Shown: positions 52,269 to 62,633, counted from the first letter of the stretch. The stretch: DNA of 64,000 nt from Pseudomonadota bacterium (GCA_009926935.1 RFNZ01000006.1:1-64000); one strand, 5' to 3'. The notes: generated by a model from the letters alone, not told the origin. Numbers and translations: made by a program.

Positions 52269-52978
52269 CCCTCCCGAAAATCTACGTCGCTATTGATACG
52301 CCCGAGATGGATGCTGCAAAAAAAATAACGTCTCTCGTAAAAGCCGCAGGTTGCGGGATTAAGCTCGGCATGGAATTTTTCAACGCCAACGGGCCGCAGG
52401 GTATAGAGGCTGTACAGGCATCGGCCCCCGGTATCTCTCTCTTCATAGATTTGAAATATCACGACATACCCAACACGGTTGCGGGTGCTGTTCGCTCCAT
52501 CTCCCGCCTCGCGCCAGACTTTTTAAACATCCACGCATCGGGCGGGCCGGATATGATGAAAGCCGCCAAGGATGCACTGCTGGATGAATCCTCAAAACGC
52601 AGCATCAAAACACCACAGCTTCTTGCAGTAACGGTCCTGACAAGTATGGATGAAAAGGCGGTTACAAGCGTTGGCTGGCAGCTCCCGATCGCCGATCAGG
52701 TAAAGCGTCTAGCACTTCTAACGCAGCAATGCGGGTTAGATGGCGTCGTCTGCTCACCGCTTGAAATTGAAATCGTGCGTGCAAGCTGCGGCGCTGGTTT
52801 TACGACCATGGTACCTGGCATCCGCCCCGCGAGCGCCAATGACGACCAAAAGCGGGTTATGACCCCGCGTGATGCCGTAGCCGCCGGTGTACATCACATG
52901 GTCATCGGCCGCCCCATCACGGGTGCCGCAGACCCCGCACAAGCTGCGCACGATATTCTGGCAAGCCTTGCTGCCTGA
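52265..52978 (+). CDS. pyrF: Orotidine 5'-phosphate decarboxylase
   Basis: Last step of UMP synthesis. The 237-residue TIM barrel has YVAIDTPEMDAA, CGIKLGMEFFNANG and the catalytic FIDLKYHDIPNTVAGAVR, then TMVPGIRP and VIGRPITGAADPAQAA for phosphate binding. Start overlaps the LOG-like gene stop. A terminator follows. Confidence 0.96.
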   Translation: MTLPKIYVAIDTPEMDAAKKITSLVKAAGCGIKLGMEFFNANGPQGIEAVQASAPGISLFIDLKYHDIPNTVAGAVRSISRLAPDFLNIHASGGPDMMKAAKDALLDESSKRSIKTPQLLAVTVLTSMDEKAVTSVGWQLPIADQVKRLALLTQQCGLDGVVCSPLEIEIVRASCGAGFTTMVPGIRPASANDDQKRVMTPRDAVAAGVHHMVIGRPITGAADPAQAAHDILASLAA

Positions 52979-52993
52979 TTTCAGGGCTTTTTT
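52974..52993 (+). terminator. Terminator after pyrF
   Basis: CCTGA-TT-TCAGG, overlapping the stop codon, is followed by GCTTTTTT. An outer pairing AAGCC (52963-52967) with GGCTT (52985-52989) can extend it. Confidence 0.6.
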
Positions 52994-53039
52994 GCAAAGC
53001 GCGCCAACCCCTTCAAGCCGACCTAAAGCCTTCTAAAAA

Positions 53040-53067
53040 TTGACATATTATGTAAATATAATATAAC
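53040..53067 (+). promoter_or_regulatory. Promoter just upstream of the 53076 gene
   Basis: TTGACA (53040-53045), 16-base spacer, TATAAC (53062-53067). The predicted start near 53074 is only about two bases before the ATG at 53076, which would give a leaderless mRNA; there is no Shine-Dalgarno to contradict it. Confidence 0.55.
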
Positions 53068-53075
53068 CTTGCGTC

Positions 53076-54212
53076 ATGAGACGCTTTGCCCCCTTCAACT
53101 GTGCCGTAGATTTGGCCGTAAGCCATGGCATGGTTCAGATATTTGAAATTGGCTACGCCGAAAAATGCGGCCTTGAGGGCTTTGAAAAAGTATACGGCTT
53201 CAGCGTAAGGGATGTCGCCGAAACATTTGCCGAAAGAGCAAGCCCTTACCGCCTGGGAGAACCCGCGGTACACAACGGCAACCTGCGGCTCGCAACCCTG
53301 AACAAAAACATTTTCTACGCCCTGTTTGGCGAGCACTGCCCCGAGGTCATGCCACAGACACGCATATATCCGGCGATGGATGCAGCCCAGCTTTATAAAG
53401 CCGCACGAGCCGATTTTAAGGATGCCAAGGGAGTTGCCTTCAAAAACCCCGTCATCAATCGTGGTGAAGGCGTCTATTTGGCGAACATCCAGGCTCATGA
53501 CCCTTCAAGCGAAATATCGGCCATGCAAGCACTGCCCGCCTTTGACCAAGCACAGCTATCGACACCCACAATCGCAGCCCAATCCCTTACAATTCCCGAT
53601 ACGGTCATCGTGGACGGACAGCCATACGCCCCAACCATGCGCCTCATTCTGACCGCCTATCAGGAGCCGGACGGCACATTGGAATTCAGGATACACGGAG
53701 CCTACTTCAGGCTGCCAGATAAACCCCTGCACGATAGTGCCGCATCTGCGCAGGAAACGCTGGTATGCAAAGGCAGAAATCTTGAACGCACAGCCAACGA
53801 TGCGGCTGTGCCAGCGGCCATATTTGAAAGCGCCAAGGCACAGCTCGATGCCTTCTTTAAACCCCGTTTTTCGGAGGTTTTTCTGTCTGATCCGCTTGAT
53901 CTGGCCTTGAGTTTACTTTCCGACTCGCAACAGGGCGTCCGCCTCACAGGGCTTGAATTTGTAACAGCCATGCACCCGCACACAATTCCTGACCCGCAAA
54001 AGCTGGATGCCGTTATGAAGGCCGCAAAACATTTGGCCGAAACCGACATAGTCGCCCGCCGCTACATGATTGCCCGTGCAAAAGATGACCCCGATACATG
54101 GTCGCCAGTAATGGGCGAGCTGTGCCGCTACGCATCCCAGATCAAAACAAATGCCGGAAAACCGGTCATTCGTGTTCAGGCCCCTGTTCCACAAACCGCA
54201 GCGATAGGCTAA
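53076..54212 (+). CDS. Unknown protein, perhaps ATP-grasp-like
   Basis: I do not recognise this 378-residue cytoplasmic protein. GVAFKNPVINRGEGVYL (about 130) and VIVDGQPYAPTMRLILTAYQEPDGTLEFRIHGAYFRLP (about 188-225) look like the lysine strand and central sheet of an ATP-grasp fold, but this is a by-eye resemblance. The C-terminal third is helical. It lies between pyrF and trpF with its own AT-rich promoter and probably makes a leaderless transcript, so it is not simply part of either pathway. Confidence 0.6.
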   Translation: MRRFAPFNCAVDLAVSHGMVQIFEIGYAEKCGLEGFEKVYGFSVRDVAETFAERASPYRLGEPAVHNGNLRLATLNKNIFYALFGEHCPEVMPQTRIYPAMDAAQLYKAARADFKDAKGVAFKNPVINRGEGVYLANIQAHDPSSEISAMQALPAFDQAQLSTPTIAAQSLTIPDTVIVDGQPYAPTMRLILTAYQEPDGTLEFRIHGAYFRLPDKPLHDSAASAQETLVCKGRNLERTANDAAVPAAIFESAKAQLDAFFKPRFSEVFLSDPLDLALSLLSDSQQGVRLTGLEFVTAMHPHTIPDPQKLDAVMKAAKHLAETDIVARRYMIARAKDDPDTWSPVMGELCRYASQIKTNAGKPVIRVQAPVPQTAAIG

Positions 54213-54221
54213 AACATCGGC

Positions 54222-54950
54222 ATGACCGATGTTAAGATCTGCGGCATTAAAACAAACGAAGCACTGAAGGCAGCCGTTGATGCAGGCGCACGCTTTGCCG
54301 GATTTGTTTTCTATCAAAAATCCCCGCGCAATATCGCACCTGAAAAAGCAGCGGAATTGGTAAAACAAACGCCACTTACAACGGTAGGGCTTTTTGTTGA
54401 CCCTGATGACGAAACGCTCAGCCGCATCTTGGCGCGGGTACAGCTTAAAATGATCCAGCTGCACGGGTCTGAAACACCTGCCCGCGTGGCCGCCATCAAA
54501 TCGCAATACGGACTACCCGTTATGAAAGCCCTGCGTATCGCGGATAAATCCGACCTCCACGCCGTCAAAGACTACGAACAAACCGCCGATTGGCTTTTGT
54601 TCGATTCAAAAACAGCATTGTCATCCCTGCGAAGGCAGGGATCCATGGAAAAGAATGACGAACATTCAGCCTATGGCACGATGGATTCCCGCCTTCGCGG
54701 GAATGACATGAATACTTTACCAGGCGGTACCGGCCAGGCCTTCGACTGGACACTGCTTGCAAACTTCAAATCCGCACGGCCATGGATGCTCGCGGGTGGC
54801 CTTAACGCCGAAAACGTGGCTTCCGCGGTAACAAAATTGCGCCCAGACGCAGTAGATGTATCAAGCGGTGTCGAATCCGCACCGGGCGTCAAAGACCCTT
54901 GCAAAATAACCGCGTTTCTTGAAACTGTGCGCTCATGCAAAACAGCCTAA
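54222..54950 (+). CDS. trpF: Phosphoribosylanthranilate isomerase with an in-frame repeat insertion
   Basis: Isomerises phosphoribosylanthranilate in tryptophan synthesis. The 242-residue protein has the general base region VKICGIKT (Cys7), [23 protein letters not shown] and the catalytic Asp128 in LLFDSKT, then [10 protein letters not shown] and [10 protein letters not shown]. Residues 133-163 are foreign: they are encoded by a 90-base palindromic element and sit between the catalytic Asp and the phosphate-binding GGTG loop. Without them the protein would be 212 residues, the usual size. The reading frame is kept, so the enzyme is likely functional with a loop extension. It begins the trpF-trpB-trpA-accD-folC run. 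Confidence 0.93.
   Translation: MTDVKICGIKTNEALKAAVDAGARFAGFVFYQKSPRNIAPEKAAELVKQTPLTTVGLFVDPDDETLSRILARVQLKMIQLHGSETPARVAAIKSQYGLPVMKALRIADKSDLHAVKDYEQTADWLLFDSKTALSSLRRQGSMEKNDEHSAYGTMDSRLRGNDMNTLPGGTGQAFDWTLLANFKSARPWMLAGGLNAENVASAVTKLRPDAVDVSSGVESAPGVKDPCKITAFLETVRSCKTA
54619..54708. repeat. 90-base palindromic repeat element inside trpF
   Basis: The ends TGTCATCCCTGCGAAGGCAG (54619 on) and CTTCGCGGGAATGACA (to 54708) are 28-base inverted repeats with four mismatches, around a 34-base centre. The sequence belongs to the widespread CHSREGGNP / WIPAFAGMT-type repeats that translate to those peptides on the other strand. Length is exactly 30 codons, with no stop in the trpF frame. Confidence 0.88.
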
Positions 54951-56137
54951 AACAACAACCTGACGAACGCGGGCATTTCGGCCCCTATGGCGGCCGCTAT
55001 GTGGCCGAAACCCTGATGCCCTTGATATTGGAGGTCGAAAAGGCGTGGAACGCCGCAAAAAAAGACCCAAAATACTGGGCCCAGTACGATGAACTGCAGC
55101 GCGATTACGTAGGCCGCCCGAGCCCGCTTTATTTTGCCGAGCCGACTACCAAAAAACTCGGCGGCGCGAAGGTCTATTTCAAGCGTGATGAGCTGAACCA
55201 CACTGGCTCCCACAAAATCAACAACACCATTGGCCAGATTTTACTCGCCATGCGCATGGGCAAAACCCGCATCATCGCGGAAACCGGCGCAGGCCAGCAC
55301 GGTGTTGCAACCGCAACCGTCTGCGCCCGCTTTGGCCTGCCCTGCACCGTGTTTATGGGCGCAACGGATATAGAGCGCCAGAAACCGAACGTATTTCGTA
55401 TGAAGCTATTGGGCGCTGAAGTGCGGCCCGTGACCAGTGGCGCCGGCACCTTGAAGGACGCCATGAACGAAGCCCTGCGCGACTGGGTAACCAACGTGCA
55501 TGACACCTTTTACATTATCGGCACCGTCGCAGGGCCGCACCCATACCCAAGCATGGTCCGGGATTTTCAATCCATCATCGGCCGCGAAACCCGCGCGCAA
55601 ATGCTGGAACGCGAAGGCAGGCTGCCTGATTTACTCGTTGCCTGCATCGGCGGCGGATCAAACGCGATGGGCTTGTTCCATCCGTTTTTGGACGATGCGT
55701 CTGTTAAAATCATGGGCGTGGAAGCTGGCGGCTACGGCCTCGATAAATCGCACGCAGCATCGCTCAACGGCGGCAGGCCCGGCATCCTCCATGGCAATAT
55801 GACTTATTTGCTGCAAAACACCGACGGCCAGATAGAAGAAGGCCATAGCATATCAGCAGGGCTTGATTACCCGGGCATAGGCCCCGAACACGCCTGGCTG
55901 CATGACCAAAAGCGCGCGCAGTATGTATCGATTACCGATGAAGAAGCTTTGGAAGGCTTCAAGGAATGCACGCGCCTTGAAGGTATTATTCCCGCGCTTG
56001 AACCCGCCCATGCCTATGCGCAGGTCATGAAAGTGGCCCCTAAAATGAAACCATCCGACATCATCGTCATGAACATGTGTGGCCGTGGCGACAAGGATAT
56101 TTTCACCGTCGCCGAAAAATTCGGGGTGAAGCTATGA
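54935..56137 (+). CDS. trpB: Tryptophan synthase beta chain
   Basis: PLP enzyme that joins indole and serine. The 400-residue protein has [16 protein letters not shown], the PLP-lysine motif [42 protein letters not shown] and [12 protein letters not shown]. Its ATG lies 16 bases inside the end of trpF, and its stop overlaps trpA. Confidence 0.97.
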   Translation: MQNSLKQQPDERGHFGPYGGRYVAETLMPLILEVEKAWNAAKKDPKYWAQYDELQRDYVGRPSPLYFAEPTTKKLGGAKVYFKRDELNHTGSHKINNTIGQILLAMRMGKTRIIAETGAGQHGVATATVCARFGLPCTVFMGATDIERQKPNVFRMKLLGAEVRPVTSGAGTLKDAMNEALRDWVTNVHDTFYIIGTVAGPHPYPSMVRDFQSIIGRETRAQMLEREGRLPDLLVACIGGGSNAMGLFHPFLDDASVKIMGVEAGGYGLDKSHAASLNGGRPGILHGNMTYLLQNTDGQIEEGHSISAGLDYPGIGPEHAWLHDQKRAQYVSITDEEALEGFKECTRLEGIIPALEPAHAYAQVMKVAPKMKPSDIIVMNMCGRGDKDIFTVAEKFGVKL

Positions 56138-56925
56138 CCAACCGTATCGACACCGTTTTTGCTGCATTAAAAAAAGAAGGCCGCGCGGCGCTGGTGACGT
56201 TTATTACGGCAGGTGACCCGAACGCAACAAAATCACTGGAAGTGCTAAAAGCCCTACCCGCAGCAGGGGCGGATATCATCGAACTTGGCATGCCTTTTAC
56301 CGACCCCATGGCGGATGGGCCGACCATTCAGGCCTCAGCCTTACGCGCCCTTACTGGCGGGGCCGATATGCACAAAACGCTGCAGATGGTGCGCGACTTC
56401 AGGGCGGACAACACCACAACGCCTATTGTGCTGATGGGCTACGCCAACCCATGCTTCCAGTACGGCTTTGAAAAATTTGCAAGTGATGCCGCACAAGCGG
56501 GCGTGGACGGGCTTATCATCGTCGACCTCCCGCCGGAGGAAGACGACGCGCTGCTGGTCTATACAACGCCTGCAAACCTCCACCTCATCAAGCTGGTGAC
56601 GCCCACAACAACGGAAGACCGCCTGAAAGCCATTCTGCCGAAGGCCTCGGGCTTTTTGTATTATGTATCCATAACAGGGATTACGGGTGCTGCATCCGCC
56701 AACTTCCCTGCCGTAAAAAAACACATAGAATCAATACGTAAGCATACGGGTTTGCCCATTGCGGCGGGCTTTGGTATAAAGACCCCCGGCGATGTCGCCG
56801 CCTTCAAATCAGCTGTCGATGCAGTTGTGGTAGGGTCGGCTATTATTGACAGGATTGGCGTTGAAAAGGTTTCTGTGGCAAATGACGCCACGGCATTTGT
56901 CAAAACCCTGCGCGCCGCGCTTTAA
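56134..56925 (+). CDS. trpA: Tryptophan synthase alpha chain
   Basis: Cleaves indole-glycerol phosphate and passes indole to TrpB. The 263-residue barrel has FITAGDPN, the catalytic [17 protein letters not shown] (Glu and Asp), [11 protein letters not shown] and GVKGITG-equivalent [11 protein letters not shown]. The ATG at 56134 overlaps the trpB stop (ATGA); the track start at 56077 is inside trpB. Confidence 0.97.
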   Translation: MTNRIDTVFAALKKEGRAALVTFITAGDPNATKSLEVLKALPAAGADIIELGMPFTDPMADGPTIQASALRALTGGADMHKTLQMVRDFRADNTTTPIVLMGYANPCFQYGFEKFASDAAQAGVDGLIIVDLPPEEDDALLVYTTPANLHLIKLVTPTTTEDRLKAILPKASGFLYYVSITGITGAASANFPAVKKHIESIRKHTGLPIAAGFGIKTPGDVAAFKSAVDAVVVGSAIIDRIGVEKVSVANDATAFVKTLRAAL

Positions 56926-56957
56926 TCACACCCAAACAACAGCACCGGATACCTCGC

Positions 56958-57965
56958 ATGAACTGGCTTTCTAATTTTATTCGTCCTAAAATCCGCTCGA
57001 TGGTTTCTTCCCAGAAGGAAGTACCGGATAACCTCTGGACCAAATGCCCGTCCTGCGAAGGCATGCTTTTCCAGCGCGACCTCAAGGAACGCCTCTCGGT
57101 CTGCAACCACTGCAACTATCACATGCGCTGGCCCGTGGCTGAGCGCCTCGCACACCTCTTTGACCGCGGCCAGTACGAAAACCTGAAACTGCCGCGCGTG
57201 CCCGTTGACCCGCTTAAATTTAAAGACCGCAAAAAATACACGGACCGCCTGAACGATGCCCGCAAGGAAACAGGCCGCGAAGACGCCATGATTGTGGCCG
57301 TCGGTACCATCGATTCCGCGGAATGCGTTGTAGCCGCCTTCGACTTCGATTTCATGGGCGGATCCATGGGTACGGCTGTGGGTGAAAGCATCGTGATGGC
57401 CGCAACCGAAGCCGTCAAACGCAACCTGCCTTTGCTTGTTATCCCGTCATCAGGCGGCGCCCGGATGCAGGAAGGCGCGCTAAGCCTCATGCAGATGCCG
57501 CGCACCATCATCGCAACACAAATGGTGAAGGAGGCGGGGCTACCCTACATCGTGCTGCTCACTGACCCGACAACCGGCGGCGTATCGGCATCCTTTGCCA
57601 TGGTAGGCGACGTGCATATCGCAGAACCCGGTTCCATGATTGGTTTTGCCGGTAAGCGCGTGATCCAGGAAACCATCCGCGAGGCCCTGCCCGAACGCTT
57701 CCAGACCGCCGAATACCTGGTCGAACACGGCATGGTGGATATGGTGGTCCCGCGCGACCAACAACGCCAGATGATTGCACGCTTGATCGGCATTCTTACA
57801 AATGACGGCAGAGGCAGCCGCAAAACAGCCGATGGCGGCAGCGTTCGTGGTAACTCGAACCTCAAAGCCAGCACGGTTTTGAACAAGGCGCGCGCGGCAG
57901 GATCGGTCGCAGCCCATCCCGCCAATGACCCTCTCAAGGTCTTCCGCAAAAAGGCAGCACGATAA
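56958..57965 (+). CDS. accD: Acetyl-CoA carboxylase carboxyltransferase beta subunit
   Basis: With AccA transfers carboxyl from biotin to acetyl-CoA, the committed step of fatty-acid synthesis. The 335 residues have the four-Cys zinc ribbon (Cys30, 33, 49, 52), then the crotonase-fold core with MGGSMGTAVGE, SSGGARMQEGALSLMQM, LTDPTTGGVSASFAMVGD and GFAGKRVIQETI. The C-terminal 50 residues are basic and variable. trpA-accD-folC is a standard order. Confidence 0.97.
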   Translation: MNWLSNFIRPKIRSMVSSQKEVPDNLWTKCPSCEGMLFQRDLKERLSVCNHCNYHMRWPVAERLAHLFDRGQYENLKLPRVPVDPLKFKDRKKYTDRLNDARKETGREDAMIVAVGTIDSAECVVAAFDFDFMGGSMGTAVGESIVMAATEAVKRNLPLLVIPSSGGARMQEGALSLMQMPRTIIATQMVKEAGLPYIVLLTDPTTGGVSASFAMVGDVHIAEPGSMIGFAGKRVIQETIREALPERFQTAEYLVEHGMVDMVVPRDQQRQMIARLIGILTNDGRGSRKTADGGSVRGNSNLKASTVLNKARAAGSVAAHPANDPLKVFRKKAAR

Positions 57966-59249
57966 GTGGGCGCAGACGCCGCGCACCCGAATCCGGAGGT
58001 CGCACGGCGCCTTGAGCATATCTACACCCTGCACAGGACCGATATCGATTTTCGTCTAGGCGGATCCCCTTACGCGGCTTTGCTGCATAAACTAGGAAAC
58101 CCTCATAAAAAACTGCCGCCCGTCGTGCATGTGGCGGGCACAAACGGCAAAGGGTCAGTTATCGCTTTCATGCGGGCGGTTCTGGAATCGGCGGGATACC
58201 GTGTCCATGTATACACTTCGCCACACCTGATCACCTTCAACGAACGCATCAGGCTGGCGGGCAACCTGATTGACGATACAAAGCTCATTTCTCTCTACGA
58301 CCGGGTAGAGGCCGCCAATGCCGGGGCCGCGATTACTTTTTTCGAGTATACGACAGCCATGGCGTTTCTGGCTTTTGCTGAAACACCTGCTGACATCGTC
58401 CTGCTTGAAGTTGGCATGGGTGGCCGTCTGGACTGCACAAATATGATCGAGGCTCCACTTGCCACCGTTATTACCAAAATATCATTTGATCACATGGAGT
58501 TTCTGGGCGACACACTTCCTAAAATAGCTGCCGAAAAAGCGGGCATCATGAAGGCAGGTGTTCCTTGCGTGATCGGCCCTCAAATGGACCCGGATGCTGT
58601 TTTGCCCGTTTTTGAAAACGCAGCAAAAAAAACAGGTGCCAGTTTATGTATTCTTGGCAAAGATGCCTTGAATTCTCTGCCTTCCGGCTATCCGAGCCCG
58701 AACCTTGCTGGGGCCCATCAAATTGAAAACGCAGCAACGGCCCTTGCCGCCATACACGAGCTTGAAAAGCGCGGTTTCGAAGTACCCGATACGGCAAAAG
58801 GGCACGGCATAAGCCATGTTGAATGGCCCGGGCGCCTCCAGCGCATTACCGAAGGCCCGATATCGCCTCTCATGCCGAGGGGGTGGGAGCTATGGTTTGA
58901 CGCCGCGCACAATGACTCAGGCGCCATGGCACTGGCATCACAGCTGCGTACCTGGAAATCGACTAACCCCAAAAGGCATATCCATCTTTGTGTAGGCATG
59001 GGGGCCGACAAGGATACGAATGCTTTTTTTGATGCACTGGAAGGTCTTTATGACCAGCTCACATTCATCGATTTGCCGACATCCCGAAAGCCGCAGACAG
59101 CGGCACAGCTTGCAATAAAATCAGGAAAGCAGGGACACGAGGCCCCTACGCTCAGGGAAGCTCTCCAGAGCCTGAAAACCGCCGATTCCGATGAAGGAAT
59201 CATTATCGTTGCGGGATCTCTTTATCTATACGCGCAGCTTTATTCATAA
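57966..59249 (+). CDS. folC: Bifunctional folylpolyglutamate/dihydrofolate synthase
   Basis: Adds glutamate to dihydropteroate and to folates. The 427-residue Mur-ligase-type enzyme starts at a GTG right after the accD stop. [17 protein letters not shown] is the ATP P-loop, [15 protein letters not shown] the omega-loop region, [14 protein letters not shown] and [15 protein letters not shown] the metal site, and WPGRLQ with [11 protein letters not shown] the C-terminal domain. Confidence 0.95.
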   Translation: MGADAAHPNPEVARRLEHIYTLHRTDIDFRLGGSPYAALLHKLGNPHKKLPPVVHVAGTNGKGSVIAFMRAVLESAGYRVHVYTSPHLITFNERIRLAGNLIDDTKLISLYDRVEAANAGAAITFFEYTTAMAFLAFAETPADIVLLEVGMGGRLDCTNMIEAPLATVITKISFDHMEFLGDTLPKIAAEKAGIMKAGVPCVIGPQMDPDAVLPVFENAAKKTGASLCILGKDALNSLPSGYPSPNLAGAHQIENAATALAAIHELEKRGFEVPDTAKGHGISHVEWPGRLQRITEGPISPLMPRGWELWFDAAHNDSGAMALASQLRTWKSTNPKRHIHLCVGMGADKDTNAFFDALEGLYDQLTFIDLPTSRKPQTAAQLAIKSGKQGHEAPTLREALQSLKTADSDEGIIIVAGSLYLYAQLYS

Positions 59250-59316
59250 CGCGAAAAAACCCTACAAAAGTCATATTTTCTCGCTATGGTATAGGCTGGA
59301 AAAGGAGGCTTATTCC

Positions 59317-60018
59317 ATGACAGCCACAAAAATCGTCCTTGTGGACGACGACAAGAACATCCTGACTTCAGTAACCATGGCTCTCGAGGCCGAGGGTTTT
59401 GATGTCAAAACCTACAACGATGGTGAAACGGGCCTGAAAGGCCTGCAAACGACACCTGCTGATTTGGCCGTGCTCGACATCAAAATGCCCCGCATGGACG
59501 GCATGGAAGTCCTGACCAAGCTGCGTGAAACCAGCCACATGCCGGTTATCTTCCTGACATCAAAGGACGATGAAATCGACCAGCTCCTCGGCCTTAAAAT
59601 GGGCGCCGATGACTACATCACGAAACCTTTTTCCCAGCGCCTACTTATTGAGCGCATCCGCGCCATCTTGAGACGTGAATCCCTGCGCAACCAACCCGCA
59701 AGCGCAGGTGATGCCTCCAAAATCATGAAGCGTGGAGAACTGGTGCTGGATGACGAGCGCCATCTCTGCACATGGAAAGCGCAGGAAGTCGCACTAACCG
59801 TGACCGAATACCTACTCGTAAAAGCGCTGGCATCGCGCCCAGGCCACGTCAAAAACCGTGACGCCCTGATGGACCAAGCCTACGGCGAAACCATTTATGT
59901 GGACGACCGTACGATTGACAGCCACGTCAAGCGTATCCGCAAAAAATTCAAGGTCATCGATGACGATTTCAATCACATCGAAACGGTCTACGGCGTTGGC
60001 TACCGTTACAAGGAATAA
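59317..60018 (+). CDS. chvI: Response regulator ChvI
   Basis: A 233-residue OmpR-type regulator. Receiver: VLVDDDKNI, phospho-Asp54 in [19 protein letters not shown] and TKPFSQ. The winged helix ends [15 protein letters not shown] and [12 protein letters not shown]. The ATG at 59317 has AAAGGAGG at good spacing; the track's earlier start lies in folC. With ChvG it answers acid and envelope stress and is needed for host association in several alphaproteobacteria. Confidence 0.93.
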   Translation: MTATKIVLVDDDKNILTSVTMALEAEGFDVKTYNDGETGLKGLQTTPADLAVLDIKMPRMDGMEVLTKLRETSHMPVIFLTSKDDEIDQLLGLKMGADDYITKPFSQRLLIERIRAILRRESLRNQPASAGDASKIMKRGELVLDDERHLCTWKAQEVALTVTEYLLVKALASRPGHVKNRDALMDQAYGETIYVDDRTIDSHVKRIRKKFKVIDDDFNHIETVYGVGYRYKE

Positions 60019-60037
60019 CGGGCTATAGTCAGGCCCC

Positions 60038-61759
60038 ATGGACCTGCTTTCACAAGCACAGCTAAAAAGACTTCTGAAACTGGCGGCAACGCCGGCACGT
60101 CAACGATGGGTTTCACGCCTCTCTTTGCGTATTTTTGCGGTCAACGTGATGGCGCTAGTTGTTCTTGCTTTTGGCCTTTTGTACATCAGCCGCTACCAGC
60201 AGGAACTCGTGGCAGGCGAACTCGAAAGCCTTGAAAGACAGGCTTCGATTTACGCAGGTGCCTTGGCCGAGGCTGCGCGTTACTCATCCACCATCAAGAC
60301 ACCGAACCCGGCTTTGGGCGTGATGGTAAAAGACTCTCTCTCCCGCGAGCGCACTAGAAACATGGTTAGACGCCTTGGCGAAACAACGGTAAACCGCATC
60401 CGTGTCTTTTCTGATGAAGGCCGCATGATGGGCGACTCGGATATTCTGGGTGGGGCAGGCGGCATCATCCGCGCCGTACCCTTGCCGCCAATCACCCTCG
60501 GGCAGGGGCTCTTGTTTGGCAACCGCAGCCTGACGGATATTGCAGTCGATATGCTGCCCTCGGGCCTGAGGCTGAAGGATTACCCGGAAAATACGCGCAA
60601 AAAACCATCACGCAAAGGTGGCGATTATCCTGACGTGGCCGAAGCCCTTGAAGGCCGTATCTCCTCAACCGCATGGGCATCAGGCCAGCATAACCGTGAT
60701 ATCATGCTCTCGGCAGCAGTCCCCATCCAGCACCTAAAGCAGGTCTTAGGCGTTGTGTATGTAACTCGTGACGGCGCAACAATCGCAGAATCAATACGCC
60801 AGATGAAGCTCGATATTATAAAGCTTTTCATGGTTGCCTTGGCGCTCACATTCATACTTTCGATCTATCTCGCAGCCGGCATCGCACGGCCTCTCAAGCG
60901 CCTCGCACGGGCGGCCGAGCAGGTGCGCAAAGGCATGGGGCAGGCTGAAATTCCTGACCTGACAGGCAGGCGTGATGAAATCGGCGATTTGTCGCTGGCC
61001 CTGCGCGACATGACGACGGCGCTAGCAGCACGGCTTGATTCCATCGAACGCTTTGCGGCCGATGTAGCACACGAACTTAAAAACCCGCTTACCTCCCTGC
61101 GCAGCGCTTTTGAAACCGTGCAGATGGTTAAGGACGAGGAAGCGAAGTTGAAACTGACGCGCATCATCCTGCATGACATGCAAAGAATGGACAGGCTGAT
61201 AAGCGACATTTCTGCCGCATCCCGCCTTGATGCCGAACTGAGCCGCGAGAATATGGGGCTTGTTGATTTACGGCCCTTGCTTGCCAATCTTGCCGGTTCA
61301 TACACACCGCCACTCGACCGCGTGTCGGATGACGGGCAATCAAAAGCGCGTGTGCTGATTGATTTGCCCCCGGAGGACGTGGTCGTGATTGTCCACGGCC
61401 TTGAAGGCCGCTTGGCGCAAGTCTTCCGTAATCTGATTGATAACGCGCTATCCTTCTCCCCGCCGGACGTGCCCGTGCGTATCCGTATTAGCCGCGACAA
61501 CGTGAAGCGCCAGTGGAAAATCATGGTGGAAGACAACGGCCCCGGCATCCCTGACGCCAAGCTCGCAGCTATCTTTGACCGCTTTTATTCGGAACGGCCG
61601 GAAGGCGAGGCTTTTGGCAAACACTCCGGCCTCGGCCTCTCGATTGCAAAACAGATCGTGGACGCGCACAAGGGCAGCATCTATGCTGAAAACATTACGG
61701 ATGAAACAGGCGTGCGCAAAGGCGCCAGATTTACGGTAGCTCTCAATGCCCTCGGTTAA
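60038..61759 (+). CDS. chvG: Sensor histidine kinase ChvG
   Basis: A 573-residue inner-membrane kinase that phosphorylates ChvI. TM1 at about 29-50, a periplasmic sensor of about 205 residues, TM2 at about 260-282, HAMP, then the H-box FAADVAHELKNPLTSLRS (His345) and ATPase motifs NLIDNAL, DNGPGI and GLGLSIA. The periplasmic region contains LSAAVPIQHLKQVLGVVYVT as in ChvG sensors. It ends inside rapZ by 14 bases; hprK, its usual neighbour, is missing. Confidence 0.93.
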   Translation: MDLLSQAQLKRLLKLAATPARQRWVSRLSLRIFAVNVMALVVLAFGLLYISRYQQELVAGELESLERQASIYAGALAEAARYSSTIKTPNPALGVMVKDSLSRERTRNMVRRLGETTVNRIRVFSDEGRMMGDSDILGGAGGIIRAVPLPPITLGQGLLFGNRSLTDIAVDMLPSGLRLKDYPENTRKKPSRKGGDYPDVAEALEGRISSTAWASGQHNRDIMLSAAVPIQHLKQVLGVVYVTRDGATIAESIRQMKLDIIKLFMVALALTFILSIYLAAGIARPLKRLARAAEQVRKGMGQAEIPDLTGRRDEIGDLSLALRDMTTALAARLDSIERFAADVAHELKNPLTSLRSAFETVQMVKDEEAKLKLTRIILHDMQRMDRLISDISAASRLDAELSRENMGLVDLRPLLANLAGSYTPPLDRVSDDGQSKARVLIDLPPEDVVVIVHGLEGRLAQVFRNLIDNALSFSPPDVPVRIRISRDNVKRQWKIMVEDNGPGIPDAKLAAIFDRFYSERPEGEAFGKHSGLGLSIAKQIVDAHKGSIYAENITDETGVRKGARFTVALNALG

Positions 61760-62627
61760 AAAACCCAAACATCAGAAACGCAAAGTGCTGATTGTAACCG
61801 GGCTTTCAGGGGCGGGTATGTCATCCGCCCTTAAAATTCTGGAAGACCTTGGCTACGAAATATTCGACAACTTTCCGCTGATTTTCGTAAGCGACCTGAT
61901 CGCACAAAAAGGCCATACCGACACACCGCTCGCGATGGCAATTGATACGCGCTCCCGCGGGTTCTCGCCAATCAACATCATCAATAAAATTGAAGAGCTG
62001 CGTAAAAACAAGAATCTCGACGTACAACTGGTCTTCATGACGTGCAGCAATCTGGCCCTGCGCAAACGGTTTTCTGAAACGCGGCGCAGCCACCCGCTTG
62101 CCAAGGACCGACCCGCGCTAGACGGCATCAGGCAGGAACGCACATGGCTAAAACCGCTCATGGATGTGGCGGATTTACTGCTCGATACATCCGAACTTTC
62201 CGTCCACGACTTGCGCCGTCAGGTGGAAAGCTCGCTCCACCCGGATTCCACAAAACGCAAACTCACCATCACCATCATGTCATTCGGCTTTAAAAACGGG
62301 GTACCGCGGGAATCCGATACCGTGATCGATGTCCGTTTTTTGGCAAACCCGCATTGGGATGAAAAGCTTCGCCCCAAAACCGGCAAAGATAAAGCCGTGC
62401 AGGAGTACGTCGCAAAAGACCCCGACTTCAAAAGTTTTCTAGGCCACGTGGAAGCCATGCTGAAAATGCTTCTGCCGCGATATTCAGAAGAAGGTAAATA
62501 CTATTTCACTCTGGCTTTTGGCTGCACAGGTGGGCGTCACCGCTCGGTCTACATGGCAGAACGAGTTTCAAAAACAGTAAGCAGCTGGGGATACAGCGTA
62601 TCCACCCGCCACCGCGATCTCGATTAA
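61746..62627 (+). CDS. rapZ: RapZ-family protein with altered Walker A
   Basis: A 293-residue member of the RapZ/YvcJ family, which in E. coli binds GlmZ/GlmY small RNAs and in other bacteria hydrolyses nucleotides. The N-terminal P-loop reads GLSGAGMS (19-26): Met replaces the lysine of GKS. Then DNFP, AIDTRSRG (Walker-B-like), RYSETRRxHPL-equivalent RFSETRRSHPLA, and the C-terminal SFGFKNGVP, DVRFLANPHW and FGCTGGRHRSVYMAE. Elsewhere in alphaproteobacteria the gene sits with hprK and PTS genes, none present here. Confidence 0.92.
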   Translation: MPSVKKPKHQKRKVLIVTGLSGAGMSSALKILEDLGYEIFDNFPLIFVSDLIAQKGHTDTPLAMAIDTRSRGFSPINIINKIEELRKNKNLDVQLVFMTCSNLALRKRFSETRRSHPLAKDRPALDGIRQERTWLKPLMDVADLLLDTSELSVHDLRRQVESSLHPDSTKRKLTITIMSFGFKNGVPRESDTVIDVRFLANPHWDEKLRPKTGKDKAVQEYVAKDPDFKSFLGHVEAMLKMLLPRYSEEGKYYFTLAFGCTGGRHRSVYMAERVSKTVSSWGYSVSTRHRDLD

Positions 62628-62633
62628 TAAAAT

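Noticed and set aside
54565-54762. 65-residue minus-strand ORF with CHSREGGNP and WIPAFAGMT
   Set aside because: It is the well-known spurious translation of this palindromic repeat type, not a gene.
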